A DNA stretch of 64,000 nucleotides from JAVBQL01 sp031549085 (GCA_031549085.1 JAVBQL010000001.1:1-64000), one strand, 5' to 3'. Counted from the stretch's first letter, positions 42,955-53,286 are shown. Translations and numbers: made by a program. Notes: generated by a model from the sequence alone, not told the origin.

Positions 42955-44373
42955 ATGTATACTATATCTTTGTTAACAATACCACTCATTTTTATTATTG
43001 CTATTTTTTTCTCTAAAAATATCAAGCTGAACCTATTTATAAATATACTTTTTGCTCTTTTTCATATAACAATGTCAACAATCATTCTAGTTCTATTTAT
43101 GTCACATTCCGAAGTGGAGTCTTTTACTTCATATTTAAAAGCAGATTCTCTTGCTATCATCTTTTTGATGGTTCTATCAATATTAAATTTTGCAGTCTCT
43201 CTTTATAATATAGAGTACAGCAGAAATATAAAAGATGATATCAAAAAACACAAAATGTATACAATACTCTATATTCTATTTATTACATGCATGACAGGAG
43301 CTCTTCTTACTACCCACATTGGTTTATTTTGGGTATTTATAGAGGCTACAACATTAGCATCTACACTTCTAATCTATTCAAACAAGACAAAATCAGCACT
43401 GGAGGCAACATGGAAATACCTTTTTCTATGTACAATAGGTATAACTTTGGCCTTCGTTGGCATAATTCTATTATCCATAGGAAATACAAGAGAGATATCA
43501 CTTTTTTTTGAAGATATATATAAAAATTCAGAGACTATAGATCCATTCTGGCTAAAACTATCATTCGTTTTTATTATGATAGGCTTTGGAACAAAAGTAG
43601 GTTTAGTCCCTGTTCACTCATGGCTTCCAGATGCACACTCAGAAGCCCCCTCCCCTGTATCTGCCCTACTCTCTGGCACACTACTTAATATAGCACTGTT
43701 AGGAATTATCAGATATCAAAAAATCATGGAAAAGAGTGGACTAGGAAACTTTTCAAATACAATAATGATTATTATGGGTTTTTTATCACTCCTTATTGCC
43801 GCTTCATTCCTCTTAAAAATAAAAAACTATAAGAGAATGCTTGCATACTCATCAATAGAAAATATGGGCATAATAACAATTGGACTCTCTATTGGTGGAA
43901 TTGGTTACTATGCAGCACTTATACATTTAATCACTCATAGCTTGGCAAAAAGCTCTCTGTTTCTTACATCTGGAAACATACTTCATAAATATGGTACAAA
44001 AAAAATTGATGATGTAAAAGGCCTATTAAAGAGATCACCAGCAGATGGAGTTATATTTTTAATATCATTTCTCATACTAATAGGTATTCCGCCATCTCTT
44101 ATATTTTTATCAGAGTTTTTGATGATTTTTCAATTTATAAAAAATAGGTCTATTTTTCTTTTAATAGTTTTTGTTGTGCTAATAGCAATAGTCATATATG
44201 CGCTTGGGAAATCTGTTACAAAGATGGTTTTTGGAAAAACCAACAAGGTTCTATCTAATGAGAAGAGCAGCATATTTGCATATATACCTCAAATAATCTT
44301 GATTTCAGCTGCAATTTTTTTGGGGATTATAATTCCCCTACTTTTTTCAAAGAGCTTAATTAGCATATTTTAA
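42955..44373 (+). CDS. hyfF: HyfF-type proton-pumping membrane subunit (NuoN/L-like)
   Basis: This 472-residue antiporter-like subunit has about 14 membrane helices. Unlike the first gene of this operon it keeps the complete signature VGLVPVHSWLPDAHSEAPSP VSALLSG, along with IEATTLASTLLIY (Glu), KRMLAYSSIENMG and HLITHSLAKSSLF. It should be able to translocate protons. It is the last gene; in hydrogenase-4 operons the catalytic HyfG, H and I follow here, but the next gene is metF behind its own leader. Confidence 0.9.
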   Translation: MYTISLLTIPLIFIIAIFFSKNIKLNLFINILFALFHITMSTIILVLFMSHSEVESFTSYLKADSLAIIFLMVLSILNFAVSLYNIEYSRNIKDDIKKHKMYTILYILFITCMTGALLTTHIGLFWVFIEATTLASTLLIYSNKTKSALEATWKYLFLCTIGITLAFVGIILLSIGNTREISLFFEDIYKNSETIDPFWLKLSFVFIMIGFGTKVGLVPVHSWLPDAHSEAPSPVSALLSGTLLNIALLGIIRYQKIMEKSGLGNFSNTIMIIMGFLSLLIAASFLLKIKNYKRMLAYSSIENMGIITIGLSIGGIGYYAALIHLITHSLAKSSLFLTSGNILHKYGTKKIDDVKGLLKRSPADGVIFLISFLILIGIPPSLIFLSEFLMIFQFIKNRSIFLLIVFVVLIAIVIYALGKSVTKMVFGKTNKVLSNEKSSIFAYIPQIILISAAIFLGIIIPLLFSKSLISIF

Positions 44374-44629
44374 TTTTTTTGCTTACCATGTTTTTTTGCA
44401 TAGCAAAACATTAAAATCTAAATATATCATATAAGCAATATTTTCTATTTTTGCATCTTGTTTACTCTTTGATTCTAAAATTTAGTTTAAAAAAATCCAT
44501 TATACTTTTTACCTTTGACAAATATATATCTTTTTGTTAGAGTAGACTATAATTTTCTTGAAATTTTAGTTTTTATTGAAATATACTAATAAGATACTAT
44601 TAAAAATCAATCTATTTTGGAGTAGGACA

Positions 44630-45511
44630 ATGTATATTAAAGATATGTTTAAAAAAGGAAAAACAGTTGTTTCATGCGAAATTTTTCCACCAAAAAAATA
44701 TGATGATGTAGCAAAACTATATAATACTATATCAGAACTAAAACCAGTAGTTGCCCCAGATTTTGTTTCAGTTACATATGGAGCAGGCGGTTCTAACAGA
44801 GATTTAACTGTTGAGATTGCGACATATATAAAAAACAAACTAAATATTGAAATAATGAGCCACCTTACATGTGTAAACTCTACAAAAGAGCAAATTGAGA
44901 GTGTTCTTGCTGAATTAAAAGAGAATAAAATAGAAAATATTTTATCTTTGAGAGGTGACCCTCCTCAAGGACAAACAAACTTTACAAAAACAATTGGCGG
45001 TTTTGAATACGCTTATGAGTTAACGGAATTCATAAAGAATACTACAAATTTTTGCATAGGGACAGCGTGCTATCCTGAAGGATACCCTGATGCAAGAGAT
45101 ATAAAAACAAGTGTAAACTATCTAAAGAAAAAAATAGATAAAGGGGCGACCTTTGCTGTAAGTCAGCTCTTTTTTGATAACAAATACTTTTTTGAATATA
45201 TGGATATGGCTATAAAAAATGGAGTAACCATTCCAATAATGCCAGGGATATTTCCAATATTAAGCTTTGGCTCTATTCAAAAAATAACAACTCTATCTGG
45301 AAACAAAATCTCAAAAGAATTATATGATAAACTTGAAAAACATCAAGATGATAACAATGCAATAAGAGAAATTGGGATTGAACATACATCAAAGCAAGCA
45401 TTGGAGCTTTTGGAATCTGGTATAGATGGAATCCATTTTTATACTATGAATAAAAGCAGTGAGATAAGTGAGATCTACAACAACGTAAAACATAAGATAG
45501 TTAGAGTATAG
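44630..45511 (+). CDS. metF: 5,10-methylenetetrahydrofolate reductase
   Basis: This 293-residue flavoprotein reduces 5,10-methylene-THF to 5-methyl-THF for methionine synthesis or the methyl branch of acetogenesis. The chosen ATG (44630) has GGAG about ten bases upstream; an in-frame TTG 54 bases earlier does not. Motifs are VSCEIFPPKK, PDFVSVTYGAGGS (near the N-terminus), MSHLTCVNSTKEQI, LSLRGDPPQG (folate and FAD loop), ACYPEGYPDA, GATFAVSQLFFDN and IPIMPGIFPI. Length is that of bacterial MetF. Together with formate-THF ligase at 58.9 kb it indicates one-carbon folate metabolism. No MetH or CODH gene is in the window. Confidence 0.93.
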   Translation: MYIKDMFKKGKTVVSCEIFPPKKYDDVAKLYNTISELKPVVAPDFVSVTYGAGGSNRDLTVEIATYIKNKLNIEIMSHLTCVNSTKEQIESVLAELKENKIENILSLRGDPPQGQTNFTKTIGGFEYAYELTEFIKNTTNFCIGTACYPEGYPDARDIKTSVNYLKKKIDKGATFAVSQLFFDNKYFFEYMDMAIKNGVTIPIMPGIFPILSFGSIQKITTLSGNKISKELYDKLEKHQDDNNAIREIGIEHTSKQALELLESGIDGIHFYTMNKSSEISEIYNNVKHKIVRV

Positions 45512-45629
45512 TTAGAGATAAGATATGTTATATAATCAATAGATACAATTATTTTTATAGAGGATTTTAAATATTTTAACAAAAAGAATTGACTTTTTTC
45601 GCTTTTTTTGATAAAAGATATTTCATCTT

Positions 45630-45702
45630 GCCTCTGTAGCTCAGTTGGTAGAGCAATGGACTGAAAATCCATGTGTCAGCGGTTCAACTCCGCTTGGAGG
45701 CA
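45630..45702 (+). tRNA. tRNA-Phe (anticodon GAA)
   Basis: Acceptor GCCTCTG pairs with TGGAGGC (two G-U), the D arm is TAGCTCAGTTGGTAGAGCA, and the anticodon stem ATGGA/TCCAT holds loop CTGAAAA. The T arm is AGCGG-TTCAACT-CCGCT, with discriminator A. CCA is not encoded and must be added. Confidence 0.96.
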
Positions 45703-45710
45703 ATAGTTTT

Positions 45711-45745
45711 AGAACTTTACTTAAAAGTAAAGTTCTATTTTTTTT
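45711..45745 (+). terminator. Intrinsic terminator after tRNA-Phe
   Basis: A perfect 12-bp stem, AGAACTTTACTT (45711-45722) with AAGTAAAGTTCT (45725-45736), is followed by A and eight T residues. Confidence 0.92.
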
Positions 45746-45798
45746 AAATGTTATGTTCTTTTTGATTGATTACTTATTAAAAGAAAGATTTTTAGTTT

Positions 45799-47817
45799 TT
45801 AATTATTTTTCTTCTTTTTTTCTGCCCACTTTAAAAACTCTGAAAGAGGATTTTCATAATCTTTTTTTTCTTCACTCTCTTTTTTTGATGTGCTTCCCTC
45901 TGGGGTTATAACCTCAAGCATATCATCTGCTATCTCATTTAAGAATGGAGACTTTTCTCTATAACTTACAACATCATATCGAACTCTTAATTTTGGATAT
46001 GACAAGTAAAGACGCTCTCTAGCTCTTGTAACAGCAACATAAAAGAGCCTCTTCTCCTCTTCATCGTTTCCACTCTCGTCTAAAGTCTTTGAATGTGGAA
46101 TAAGCCCATCCTCAACACCAATGATAAAGACAATTTTAAACTCCAGTCCCTTAGCACTATGTATCGTCATCATATTGATAGAGTTATCCTTATCATTATC
46201 ATCATCAGAGTTTGTAACAAGGGTTATCCATTGCAAATATTCATAAATGTTTGGATCAAAATTATCAGGATTTTTCTCATATTTATCTATTGAAAGTACA
46301 AGCTGATTGAGATTGCTCATCCTATACTCAACTTTACGAACATCTTTAACTTCATTTATAAGTTTTTCATAATAGTCAATCTCTTCTATAAGATTTGACA
46401 CTGCTCTTGCTATATTTTTTGGTCTAAAAATCTGCTCTTTGTACTTCTCAATAAGCTTATAAAAATCTTCCAAATATGGTGTCGCTTTTGGAATTATGTT
46501 ATTATCAATAAAAACCTTAATGACCTGATAGAGAGAGGTTACATTATGCTCTTTTGCATACTCCATTAAATGTTGAATGGTCGTAGCCCCAATTCCACGC
46601 TTTGGATTATTGATAATTCTACCCAAAGCAATATCATCATTATTATTAGCTAAAAATCTTAAGTAGGCTGTAATATCTCTTATCTCTGGTCTATCAAAAA
46701 ATCTCATTCCACCAACAATTTTATATGGATAGTTCCATTGGGTAAACTTCTCTTCAAGCGGACGTGACTGAGAGTTCATTCTAAAGAGTATTCCAATATC
46801 TTTATATTTATACCCACTATACTCAACCAACTTTAAAATAGTAGAGCCAACAAAATCGGCCTCTTTCTCTTCATTCTCAGCTTCATACAATACTATCTTT
46901 TCACCACTACCACTAGATGTCCACAAATTCTTAGGTTTTCTATTTGGATTACTTGATATAATATGGTTTGCAACATTTAATATATTTGCAGTAGAACGAT
47001 AATTCTGTTCAAGTTTTACCTCATAGACAGGAGCAAAATCTTTCTCAAACATACTGATATTTGATGAATTGGCACCACGCCATGAGTAGATAGATTGATC
47101 ATCATCACCAACAACAGATATATTTCTATGCTTCTCTGCAAGCATCTTCATAATGTAGTACTGCATAGTTGATGTGTCCTGATACTCATCAACCAATATA
47201 TGTGTCCATTTTTTTTGATATTTTTCTAAAATATTTGGAAACTTTTTGAATAGGTCTATTGGAAGCTTTATCAAATCATCAAAGTCCAACGCATTGTATA
47301 AAAATAGCATCTCTTGATATTTTTTGTATATTGATTTTATATCTTCCTCTTCAATATAGGTATCCATATTCATTTTTATTAAGCCTATTCTATATTTTAA
47401 TACCCTTGTATCATAGTTATCTTCTGGTAATTTTAGTTCTGCAAGCGCCTCTTTTAAGAGTTTTTGAGTATCAGCATCATCATATATTGAAAACTTGTCT
47501 CTATAATTTAAATTTGATATCTCATTCCTAAGAATTTTTAATCCTAATGAATGAAATGTAGTTATAAGAGGCTCTTTTTTATTTTTTTTGACAAGCTCTT
47601 TTACACGTTCATTCATCTCTGTTGCAGCTTTATTAGTGAATGTAACAGCAAGAATCTTATCAGGTGGAACTCCACAATCTATAAGGTAGGCGATTTTATA
47701 GGTAATAACTCTGGTCTTTCCAGAACCAGCGCCAGCTAATATTAAAGATGGACCATCTATATGTGTAACAGAGAGATATTGCTCTCTGTTTAATAATCGT
47801 TTTAAATCTTCTAGCAT
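45799..47817 (-). CDS. pcrA: UvrD/Rep/PcrA-type ATP-dependent DNA helicase
   Basis: This 672-residue superfamily-1 3'-5' helicase acts in repair and replication restart. I use the ATG at 47817; a TTG 39 bases earlier gives a longer frame but no better ribosome site. The full motif set is present: Walker A GAGSGKTRVITYK near residue 29-41, VTFTNKAATEMNERV, TFHSLGLKIL, Walker B HILVDEYQDT, VGDDDQSIYSWRGA and LEQNYRS. Later come MTIHSAKGLEF and LFYVAVTRARERLYLSYP. It ends in a Lys-rich tail. It converges with the tRNA gene. Whether to call it UvrD, Rep or PcrA cannot be settled. Confidence 0.92.
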   Translation of the reverse strand: MLEDLKRLLNREQYLSVTHIDGPSLILAGAGSGKTRVITYKIAYLIDCGVPPDKILAVTFTNKAATEMNERVKELVKKNKKEPLITTFHSLGLKILRNEISNLNYRDKFSIYDDADTQKLLKEALAELKLPEDNYDTRVLKYRIGLIKMNMDTYIEEEDIKSIYKKYQEMLFLYNALDFDDLIKLPIDLFKKFPNILEKYQKKWTHILVDEYQDTSTMQYYIMKMLAEKHRNISVVGDDDQSIYSWRGANSSNISMFEKDFAPVYEVKLEQNYRSTANILNVANHIISSNPNRKPKNLWTSSGSGEKIVLYEAENEEKEADFVGSTILKLVEYSGYKYKDIGILFRMNSQSRPLEEKFTQWNYPYKIVGGMRFFDRPEIRDITAYLRFLANNNDDIALGRIINNPKRGIGATTIQHLMEYAKEHNVTSLYQVIKVFIDNNIIPKATPYLEDFYKLIEKYKEQIFRPKNIARAVSNLIEEIDYYEKLINEVKDVRKVEYRMSNLNQLVLSIDKYEKNPDNFDPNIYEYLQWITLVTNSDDDNDKDNSINMMTIHSAKGLEFKIVFIIGVEDGLIPHSKTLDESGNDEEEKRLFYVAVTRARERLYLSYPKLRVRYDVVSYREKSPFLNEIADDMLEVITPEGSTSKKESEEKKDYENPLSEFLKWAEKKKKNN

Positions 47818-48153
47818 AATTTTTAAATGAGTATAACAAATTATAAAGTTAGTCAATCTTTTTACTGATATAAATTTCGCAAAGCTAATATATAGCTTAT
47901 AGAGCTAAACTAATAAAAAAAATATGATTTTATTTAACTAAATATCAAATAATTTTTAATTTAAACTACGGTTTAATAAAAATTACAGTTTATTTTGAAC
48001 AGAAATAGCTTAAATAAAAAGGCTTGCTTTTTATTGTTTTTTTTATTAGTATAATATTACTAGTTTTTGGCTATTCAGTTGTTGTTTTAGTCAATTTATA
48101 CATCTCTATGTTTAAAAAAATAAAAACAATCTAATTTTAAATGAGGATAAATA
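47818..48153. other. 336-bp AT-rich divergent intergenic region
   Basis: It lies between the helicase and the activase gene. It contains AATAAAAAG/CTTTTTATT (48013-48035, nine pairs) followed by a T run, which could act as a leader attenuator on the plus strand. A TATAAT at 48050-48055 is a possible -10 for the activase gene. No open frame. Confidence 0.45.
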
Positions 48154-51100
48154 ATGAGATCTTTAGGTATTTCTATTGGAGCCTCCACGGTTTCTATTGC
48201 TGGACTTGAGAAAGAGTCAAGTAAAACTAATATGATTTTACAAAAAACTATATTTCATGAGGGTGATTCAAAGGGTAAGCTTATTGAAATATTAAGTGAT
48301 GTTGATATAGATAATTTTGATAGATTTTGCGTTACAGGAAGAAAATTTCGTAAATTTGTTAATTTAAGTAAAATTACAGAACCAGAAGCTATTGAATATG
48401 CCATAAAAGACCTAATAGATGATAAATCAAAGTATAATCTATTGGTTAGTGCTGGTGGCGAAACAATAATGGTTTATGAGTTAAATAAAAATGGGCAGAT
48501 AAATAATGTCTTTACTGGAAGTAAATGTGCATCAGGTACAGGGACATTTTTTCTACAGCAATTAGGTAGAATGGGTTTAACTTTAAGCGAACTAAAAGAT
48601 GAATACAAAGAAGAGGATATTTATGAAATATCAGGTAGATGTTCAGTTTTCTGTAAATCTGACTGTACACATGCCTTAAATAAGGGTGTTGAAAAAGATA
48701 GAGTTGTCTCTGGCCTTTGTAAAATGATGGCAGTAAAAATTACAGAACTGCTTCACTCTGTAAAAGAGAAAAACCTAATATTTACTGGTGGTATTTCAAA
48801 AATCAAACCTATTGTACAATATGTTACTAATAGTGTTGATTCTATTAAGATACCTAAAGAGAGTGGCTATTTTGAAGCTTATGGTGCTGCATTATGGGCA
48901 CTAGAAAATGAGACAGAAAAATTTCCTGGACTAAAGAAATTAATTTATGAAGGAAAAACTTCGTTTGATTTCTTAGCTCCAATATATGAGAAAAAAGATT
49001 TAGTTGAATTCAAAACTCTAACTAAAAGCAAAGCAAAAGATGGTGATATCTGTATATTAGGGGTTGATATTGGTTCAACCACAACAAAAGCAGTTCTTAT
49101 AAATAAAGAGGATGACTCTATATTGGCGTCGGTCTATTTAAGGACTGAAGGAAACCCCATCGGGGCAGCAAAAAAATGTTATGAAGCCATAATTGAACAA
49201 GTTGGTGATAAAAAAATAAAAATAGTAGGACTCGGAACAACTGGTTCTGGACGTCATATTGTAGGACTTCATGCCTTAACAGACTCTATTTACAATGAGA
49301 TTATCTGCCACGCAACAGCCAGTGTCTATTTTGACAAAGAAGTTGACACAATCTTCGAGATAGGTGGTCAAGATGCTAAATATACCTATATAACAGAGGG
49401 AATACCGTCTGATTATGCTATGAACGAGGCTTGTTCTGCTGGAACAGGGAGCTTTTTGGAAGAGGCTGCAAAAGAATCATTAAACGTAGATGTCTCTTCT
49501 ATTGCAAAGATTGCACTTACTGCTAAAAATCCTCCAAACTTTAATGATCAATGTGCTGCTTTTATATCATCAGATATTGCAACAGCCTTTCAAGAGGGTA
49601 TATCAAGGGATGATATTATAGCTGGGCTTGTATACTCTATATGTCTAAACTATAACAACCGTGTAAGAGGGGCTAGACCTTATGGAAAGAAGATCTTTAT
49701 GCAGGGTGGTGTTTGCTATAATGAAGCAGTGCCTATGGCTATGGCATCTCTTCTTAATGTTAAAATTATAGTTCCACCAGAACCGGGTCTAATGGGTGCT
49801 TTTGGTTGTGCTATTGAGATAAAGAAAAGACTTGATAAAAATATGATAAAAGAGGGAGATTTCTCTCTTCAAGAGTTAGTAGATAGAGATATTACCTATG
49901 GAAAAAGCTTTATTTGTCAAGGTGGAGTAGAAAAATGTGACCGCAAATGTTCCATCGCTATGATACATATAAATGATAAGAAATTCCCTTTTGGTGGTGC
50001 TTGTAATAAATACTATAATGTTATACATAATATAGTAGATGAATCTGAAAAACGTGATCTTGTTGCAATTAGAGAAAAAATGCTATTTGAAGAATTTGCA
50101 CAACCTAGTGGAAATGCTAACGACTCTTCAAAAAAGATAGGAATAAATAAAACATTTTTAACTAATATGTTCTATCCACTATATTTCAATTTTTGGGATA
50201 AATTAGGTTTTAAAGTTGTATTATCTGATGAAATAACAATACTTGGACGTGAAAAGAAAAAATCAGCGTTCTGTTTCCCTGCGGAGATAGCTCATGGAGC
50301 ATTTGATAATCTTTTAAGCAAAAATGTTGATTATATTTTTATGCCGCAAATCCTTCATATCCCTGTAATGGGCAGCAATGAAAATACAAAAGCGTGTGTC
50401 TTTATTCAAGGTGAGCCATATTATTTAAAACAGGCTTTTAATGATCGTAAAATCCCACCTATTCTAACACCAATTATTGATTTTCAAAAAGATGTGAGTA
50501 TTGCAAAAAAAGAATTTGTTGAGTGTGCTGCATCTTTAGGTGTTGCAAAAGGTGATGCAAATAAGGCTTTCGATTTTGCGATCTCTCAATATAATGAGTT
50601 TTATAAGAAAGGAAGACAATTAGCAAAAGAGGCTATTGAAGAGTTAAAAAAAGATAATGATCAGTTTGCTGTAGTATTAATGGGCAGATGGTATAATGCC
50701 TTAGCAAAAGAGGCTAACATGTCAATTCCACATAAATTTGCTTCAAGAGGTATAACAATAATTCCATTCGATTTTGTCCCATTTGAATATCAAGACCTTA
50801 ATTTACATATGCACTGGGGAATAGGGAAAATCAATCTCCAAGTATCAAAAGTCGTGAAAGAGAATCCACAGCTATTTGGAGCTTATGTAACAAACTTCTC
50901 TTGTGGCCCAGACTCTTTTATTGTTCCATACTTTAGAGATGAGATGGGTAAAAAACCATCACTAACATTAGAGTTGGACTCCCATACGGCAGATGTTGGA
51001 CTCAATACAAGAATAGAGGCAGCAATAGATATCATTAAATATTACAGACAGCTTTCAATAAAAGATGAAAAAAGATCATCAGATTTTGTACCTGCTGAAA

Positions 51101-52455
51101 CAATATATAGAGGAAATGATGTATTTATTAAAGATTCATCTGGAAAAGAGCACTCTATAAAAGACCCTAAAGTTACATTCCTATTTCCTCTAATGGGTCG
51201 TTTTTTAACTGAGGCAGGTGTTGCCTCTCTCAATGGACAAGGATTTAATGCAAAAATAGTAGATCCACCAAACACCTACAATTTAGGTCTTGGAAAGGGG
51301 AGCTCATCTTGTAAAGAGTGTCTTCCATATATTGTTCTGCTTGGCACCCTGCTTGACTATGTAAAACACCATAAAAAAGAGGGAGAGATTGTTGCTTTCT
51401 TTATAGTATCAGACCCTGCCCCTTGTAGGGTAGAACAGTATCAAGTGGCATTCAAAAAAGCAATTATTAGACATGAAATTAAAGATGTGGCTGTTTTAAC
51501 TCTCGCATCAGACGCAGGATTCGCAGGAATGGGACTTCTGCCACTATTAGGTGTTTGGAAAGGCTTCTGTTTGGGTGATGTAATGGAACAGATCCACTCT
51601 GCGATATTGGCACTCTCAAAAAACAAGAAGAAAGCTCTCTCTATATTTGAAGATGAGTGGTCAAAAATATTGGAAAACTTCAGAGGGAAAGAGAAGATCC
51701 CATTAGAAAAAAGACTTGAGCTTGCTGCTAAAGAACTATCAAAAATAGAGCTAACAAAACCAATAAAAGAGGCAAATAGAATAACCATAACAGGTGAGAT
51801 GTATGTAAGAAGTGAGGAGTTTTGCCGTAAGCAGATAGAGTATACTCTTGCAGATATGGGTTTTATTACAAAAATTATGCCTCTAATTGAGTGGCTCTAC
51901 TATGTAGATTATGCCAATAGAAAGAAGGCTATATCAAATGAGGATATTGAACCTTTCAAAAAAGTATATTTCAAGGTAAAATCAAAGATTCAGTCAGCAA
52001 TAGAGAAAAAAATAAAGAGGATATTTGCAAACACAGGCCTTTATGAGTATGACCCTATTGATATCAAAAAAATTCTTGATGTATCCGACCCACTATTAAG
52101 CAAAAAACTTATTGGTGATGTTGGAATAACAATTGGTGTTGCATTAAAAGATATTCTAAATGAAGCATGTGGAATAATATCTTTACAACCATTCTCATGT
52201 ATACAAACTAGAGTATCTGAAGCGATTCTTAATACCAATATGAACTTAAAAAGTAAGCTAAAAGTTAATAATGACTCTGTATTTGGAGATAATATTAACA
52301 AATTAGATCCTGAAATGTCATTACCTTATCTTTCAATAGAATCTGATGGAAATCCTTATCCACAAATTATAGAAGCAAGATTAGAGGTCTTTGCACTTCA
52401 GGCAAAAAGAATAGGTGAAATGATGAACAAGGCAAAAAAGATAGGTACAAAATAA
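48154..52455 (+). CDS. Giant 2-hydroxyacyl-CoA dehydratase activase fusion (two BadF/BcrA ATPase domains, DUF2229 and HgdB-like parts)
   Basis: This 1433-residue protein has a GAGGA site before the start. An incomplete ASKHA domain (about 1-260) has ISIGASTVSIAG and KCASGTGTFFLQQ. A complete activase (about 300-570) has GVDIGSTTTKAVLI, FEIGGQDAKYTYI, CSAGTGSFLEEAAKE and DQCAAFISSDIATAF, supplying the Cys residues that hold a bridging 4Fe-4S cluster. A DUF2229/HgdB-like region follows (CDRKCS, FCFPAEIAHGAF, SSSCKECLPYIV). Such activators couple ATP hydrolysis to electron injection. Large fused forms of this kind are widespread in anaerobes and their substrate is unknown. It is monocistronic, with its own terminator. 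Confidence 0.88.
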   Translation: MRSLGISIGASTVSIAGLEKESSKTNMILQKTIFHEGDSKGKLIEILSDVDIDNFDRFCVTGRKFRKFVNLSKITEPEAIEYAIKDLIDDKSKYNLLVSAGGETIMVYELNKNGQINNVFTGSKCASGTGTFFLQQLGRMGLTLSELKDEYKEEDIYEISGRCSVFCKSDCTHALNKGVEKDRVVSGLCKMMAVKITELLHSVKEKNLIFTGGISKIKPIVQYVTNSVDSIKIPKESGYFEAYGAALWALENETEKFPGLKKLIYEGKTSFDFLAPIYEKKDLVEFKTLTKSKAKDGDICILGVDIGSTTTKAVLINKEDDSILASVYLRTEGNPIGAAKKCYEAIIEQVGDKKIKIVGLGTTGSGRHIVGLHALTDSIYNEIICHATASVYFDKEVDTIFEIGGQDAKYTYITEGIPSDYAMNEACSAGTGSFLEEAAKESLNVDVSSIAKIALTAKNPPNFNDQCAAFISSDIATAFQEGISRDDIIAGLVYSICLNYNNRVRGARPYGKKIFMQGGVCYNEAVPMAMASLLNVKIIVPPEPGLMGAFGCAIEIKKRLDKNMIKEGDFSLQELVDRDITYGKSFICQGGVEKCDRKCSIAMIHINDKKFPFGGACNKYYNVIHNIVDESEKRDLVAIREKMLFEEFAQPSGNANDSSKKIGINKTFLTNMFYPLYFNFWDKLGFKVVLSDEITILGREKKKSAFCFPAEIAHGAFDNLLSKNVDYIFMPQILHIPVMGSNENTKACVFIQGEPYYLKQAFNDRKIPPILTPIIDFQKDVSIAKKEFVECAASLGVAKGDANKAFDFAISQYNEFYKKGRQLAKEAIEELKKDNDQFAVVLMGRWYNALAKEANMSIPHKFASRGITIIPFDFVPFEYQDLNLHMHWGIGKINLQVSKVVKENPQLFGAYVTNFSCGPDSFIVPYFRDEMGKKPSLTLELDSHTADVGLNTRIEAAIDIIKYYRQLSIKDEKRSSDFVPAETIYRGNDVFIKDSSGKEHSIKDPKVTFLFPLMGRFLTEAGVASLNGQGFNAKIVDPPNTYNLGLGKGSSSCKECLPYIVLLGTLLDYVKHHKKEGEIVAFFIVSDPAPCRVEQYQVAFKKAIIRHEIKDVAVLTLASDAGFAGMGLLPLLGVWKGFCLGDVMEQIHSAILALSKNKKKALSIFEDEWSKILENFRGKEKIPLEKRLELAAKELSKIELTKPIKEANRITITGEMYVRSEEFCRKQIEYTLADMGFITKIMPLIEWLYYVDYANRKKAISNEDIEPFKKVYFKVKSKIQSAIEKKIKRIFANTGLYEYDPIDIKKILDVSDPLLSKKLIGDVGITIGVALKDILNEACGIISLQPFSCIQTRVSEAILNTNMNLKSKLKVNNDSVFGDNINKLDPEMSLPYLSIESDGNPYPQIIEARLEVFALQAKRIGEMMNKAKKIGTK

Positions 52456-52489
52456 ATAAAGTATTATCTTTTAAAAATCATAATAGATA

Positions 52490-52528
52490 ACCAGACTAAT
52501 TATTACATTAGTCTGGTTTTTATTTCTT
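52490..52528 (+). terminator. Intrinsic terminator of the activase gene
   Basis: ACCAGACTAAT (52490-52500) pairs with ATTAGTCTGGT (52507-52517), followed by TTTTATTTCTT. Confidence 0.9.
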
Positions 52529-52630
52529 AATATAAGAAATTGAATTATATTTATTTTTATCCGATTATTATATTATACTCTTTTTTTATGAAAAAATAGT
52601 GAATATTTTATAAAATAGTTTAAGGAAAAA

Positions 52631-53242
52631 ATGATGGATATAGTTTTACCAATTAATTATGTTACTTTCATAATGCTTTTAACCATCTTTTCATTTGCTT
52701 CACTCTTTTTTGGAGCAAAATTATTTAAAATCATACTGGCCATTGTTGGGGTTTTTGTTGGGGTTTTTATTATTTCCCCTATAATTGCAAATCATACAAC
52801 AAACAATAGTGTTATTTTTCTAGGTGGAGTAGCCTCTGGAATAGTTTTGGCTTTAGTTTCCATATTCTTTTTTTATGGTGGAATTGCTATTATAGGTATT
52901 TTCTTAAGCTTTATGATTTTGAAGCTTCTCAACATAGAAGTAGCAAAAATGAATCAATTTGTTTCAATAATTATAATAACAGTCTTAACAATTATTTTTA
53001 TATTAGTTGCTGACAATTTTGCAGAGGTCATTATTACTAGTGCTATTGGTGGGATTTTGCTATCAAATTGTCTCTATTTTTTTTATATCCACTTCATAAA
53101 AGAGAATAAAATAGATTTCAATAAATACATATCTCTTATAAAATCAGATTCAATAACATATTTTACACTTTTAGGGATTTCTCTATTTCTAACAATAATT
53201 GGTATAATTTTTCAGTTCAAAAATAATAAAAGCCGCTCTTAA
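52631..53242 (+). CDS. Small multi-spanning membrane protein (DUF4203-like)
   Basis: This 203-residue protein has about seven hydrophobic helices, small-residue-rich loops (GAKLFKIILAIVGVFVGV, GGVASGIVLALVSIFFFYGG) and a basic C-terminus (FKNNKSRS). The pattern resembles DUF4203/TMEM198-type proteins, though this is only a resemblance. AAGGA precedes an ATGATG start. Its last codons overlap the stem of the terminator for the opposing mal operon. Function unknown. Confidence 0.65.
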   Translation: MMDIVLPINYVTFIMLLTIFSFASLFFGAKLFKIILAIVGVFVGVFIISPIIANHTTNNSVIFLGGVASGIVLALVSIFFFYGGIAIIGIFLSFMILKLLNIEVAKMNQFVSIIIITVLTIIFILVADNFAEVIITSAIGGILLSNCLYFFYIHFIKENKIDFNKYISLIKSDSITYFTLLGISLFLTIIGIIFQFKNNKSRS

Positions 53243-53257
53243 AATTAAGAACGGCTT
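53219..53257 (-). terminator. Intrinsic terminator of the malEFG operon
   Basis: On the minus strand AAGCCG-T-TCTTA ... TAAGA-G-CGGCTT (53257-53229, one mismatch in the stem) is followed by TTTATTATTT. It overlaps the end of the opposing membrane-protein gene. Confidence 0.8.
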
Positions 53258-53286
53258 AAAAATTGTGTGTGTTAGAAAAGATCTAA

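Noticed and set aside
45630..45702. Missing CCA end as a sign of a tRNA pseudogene
   Set aside because: All arms pair properly and many bacteria add CCA enzymatically.
45645..45911. Plus-strand frame across the tRNA and its terminator
   Set aside because: It overlaps tRNA-Phe, a strong terminator and the end of the helicase gene.
48013..48035. Terminator for the PcrA/UvrD-type helicase gene
   Set aside because: It lies upstream of the start of that minus-strand gene, so it cannot terminate it; at most it is a leader element of the activase gene.
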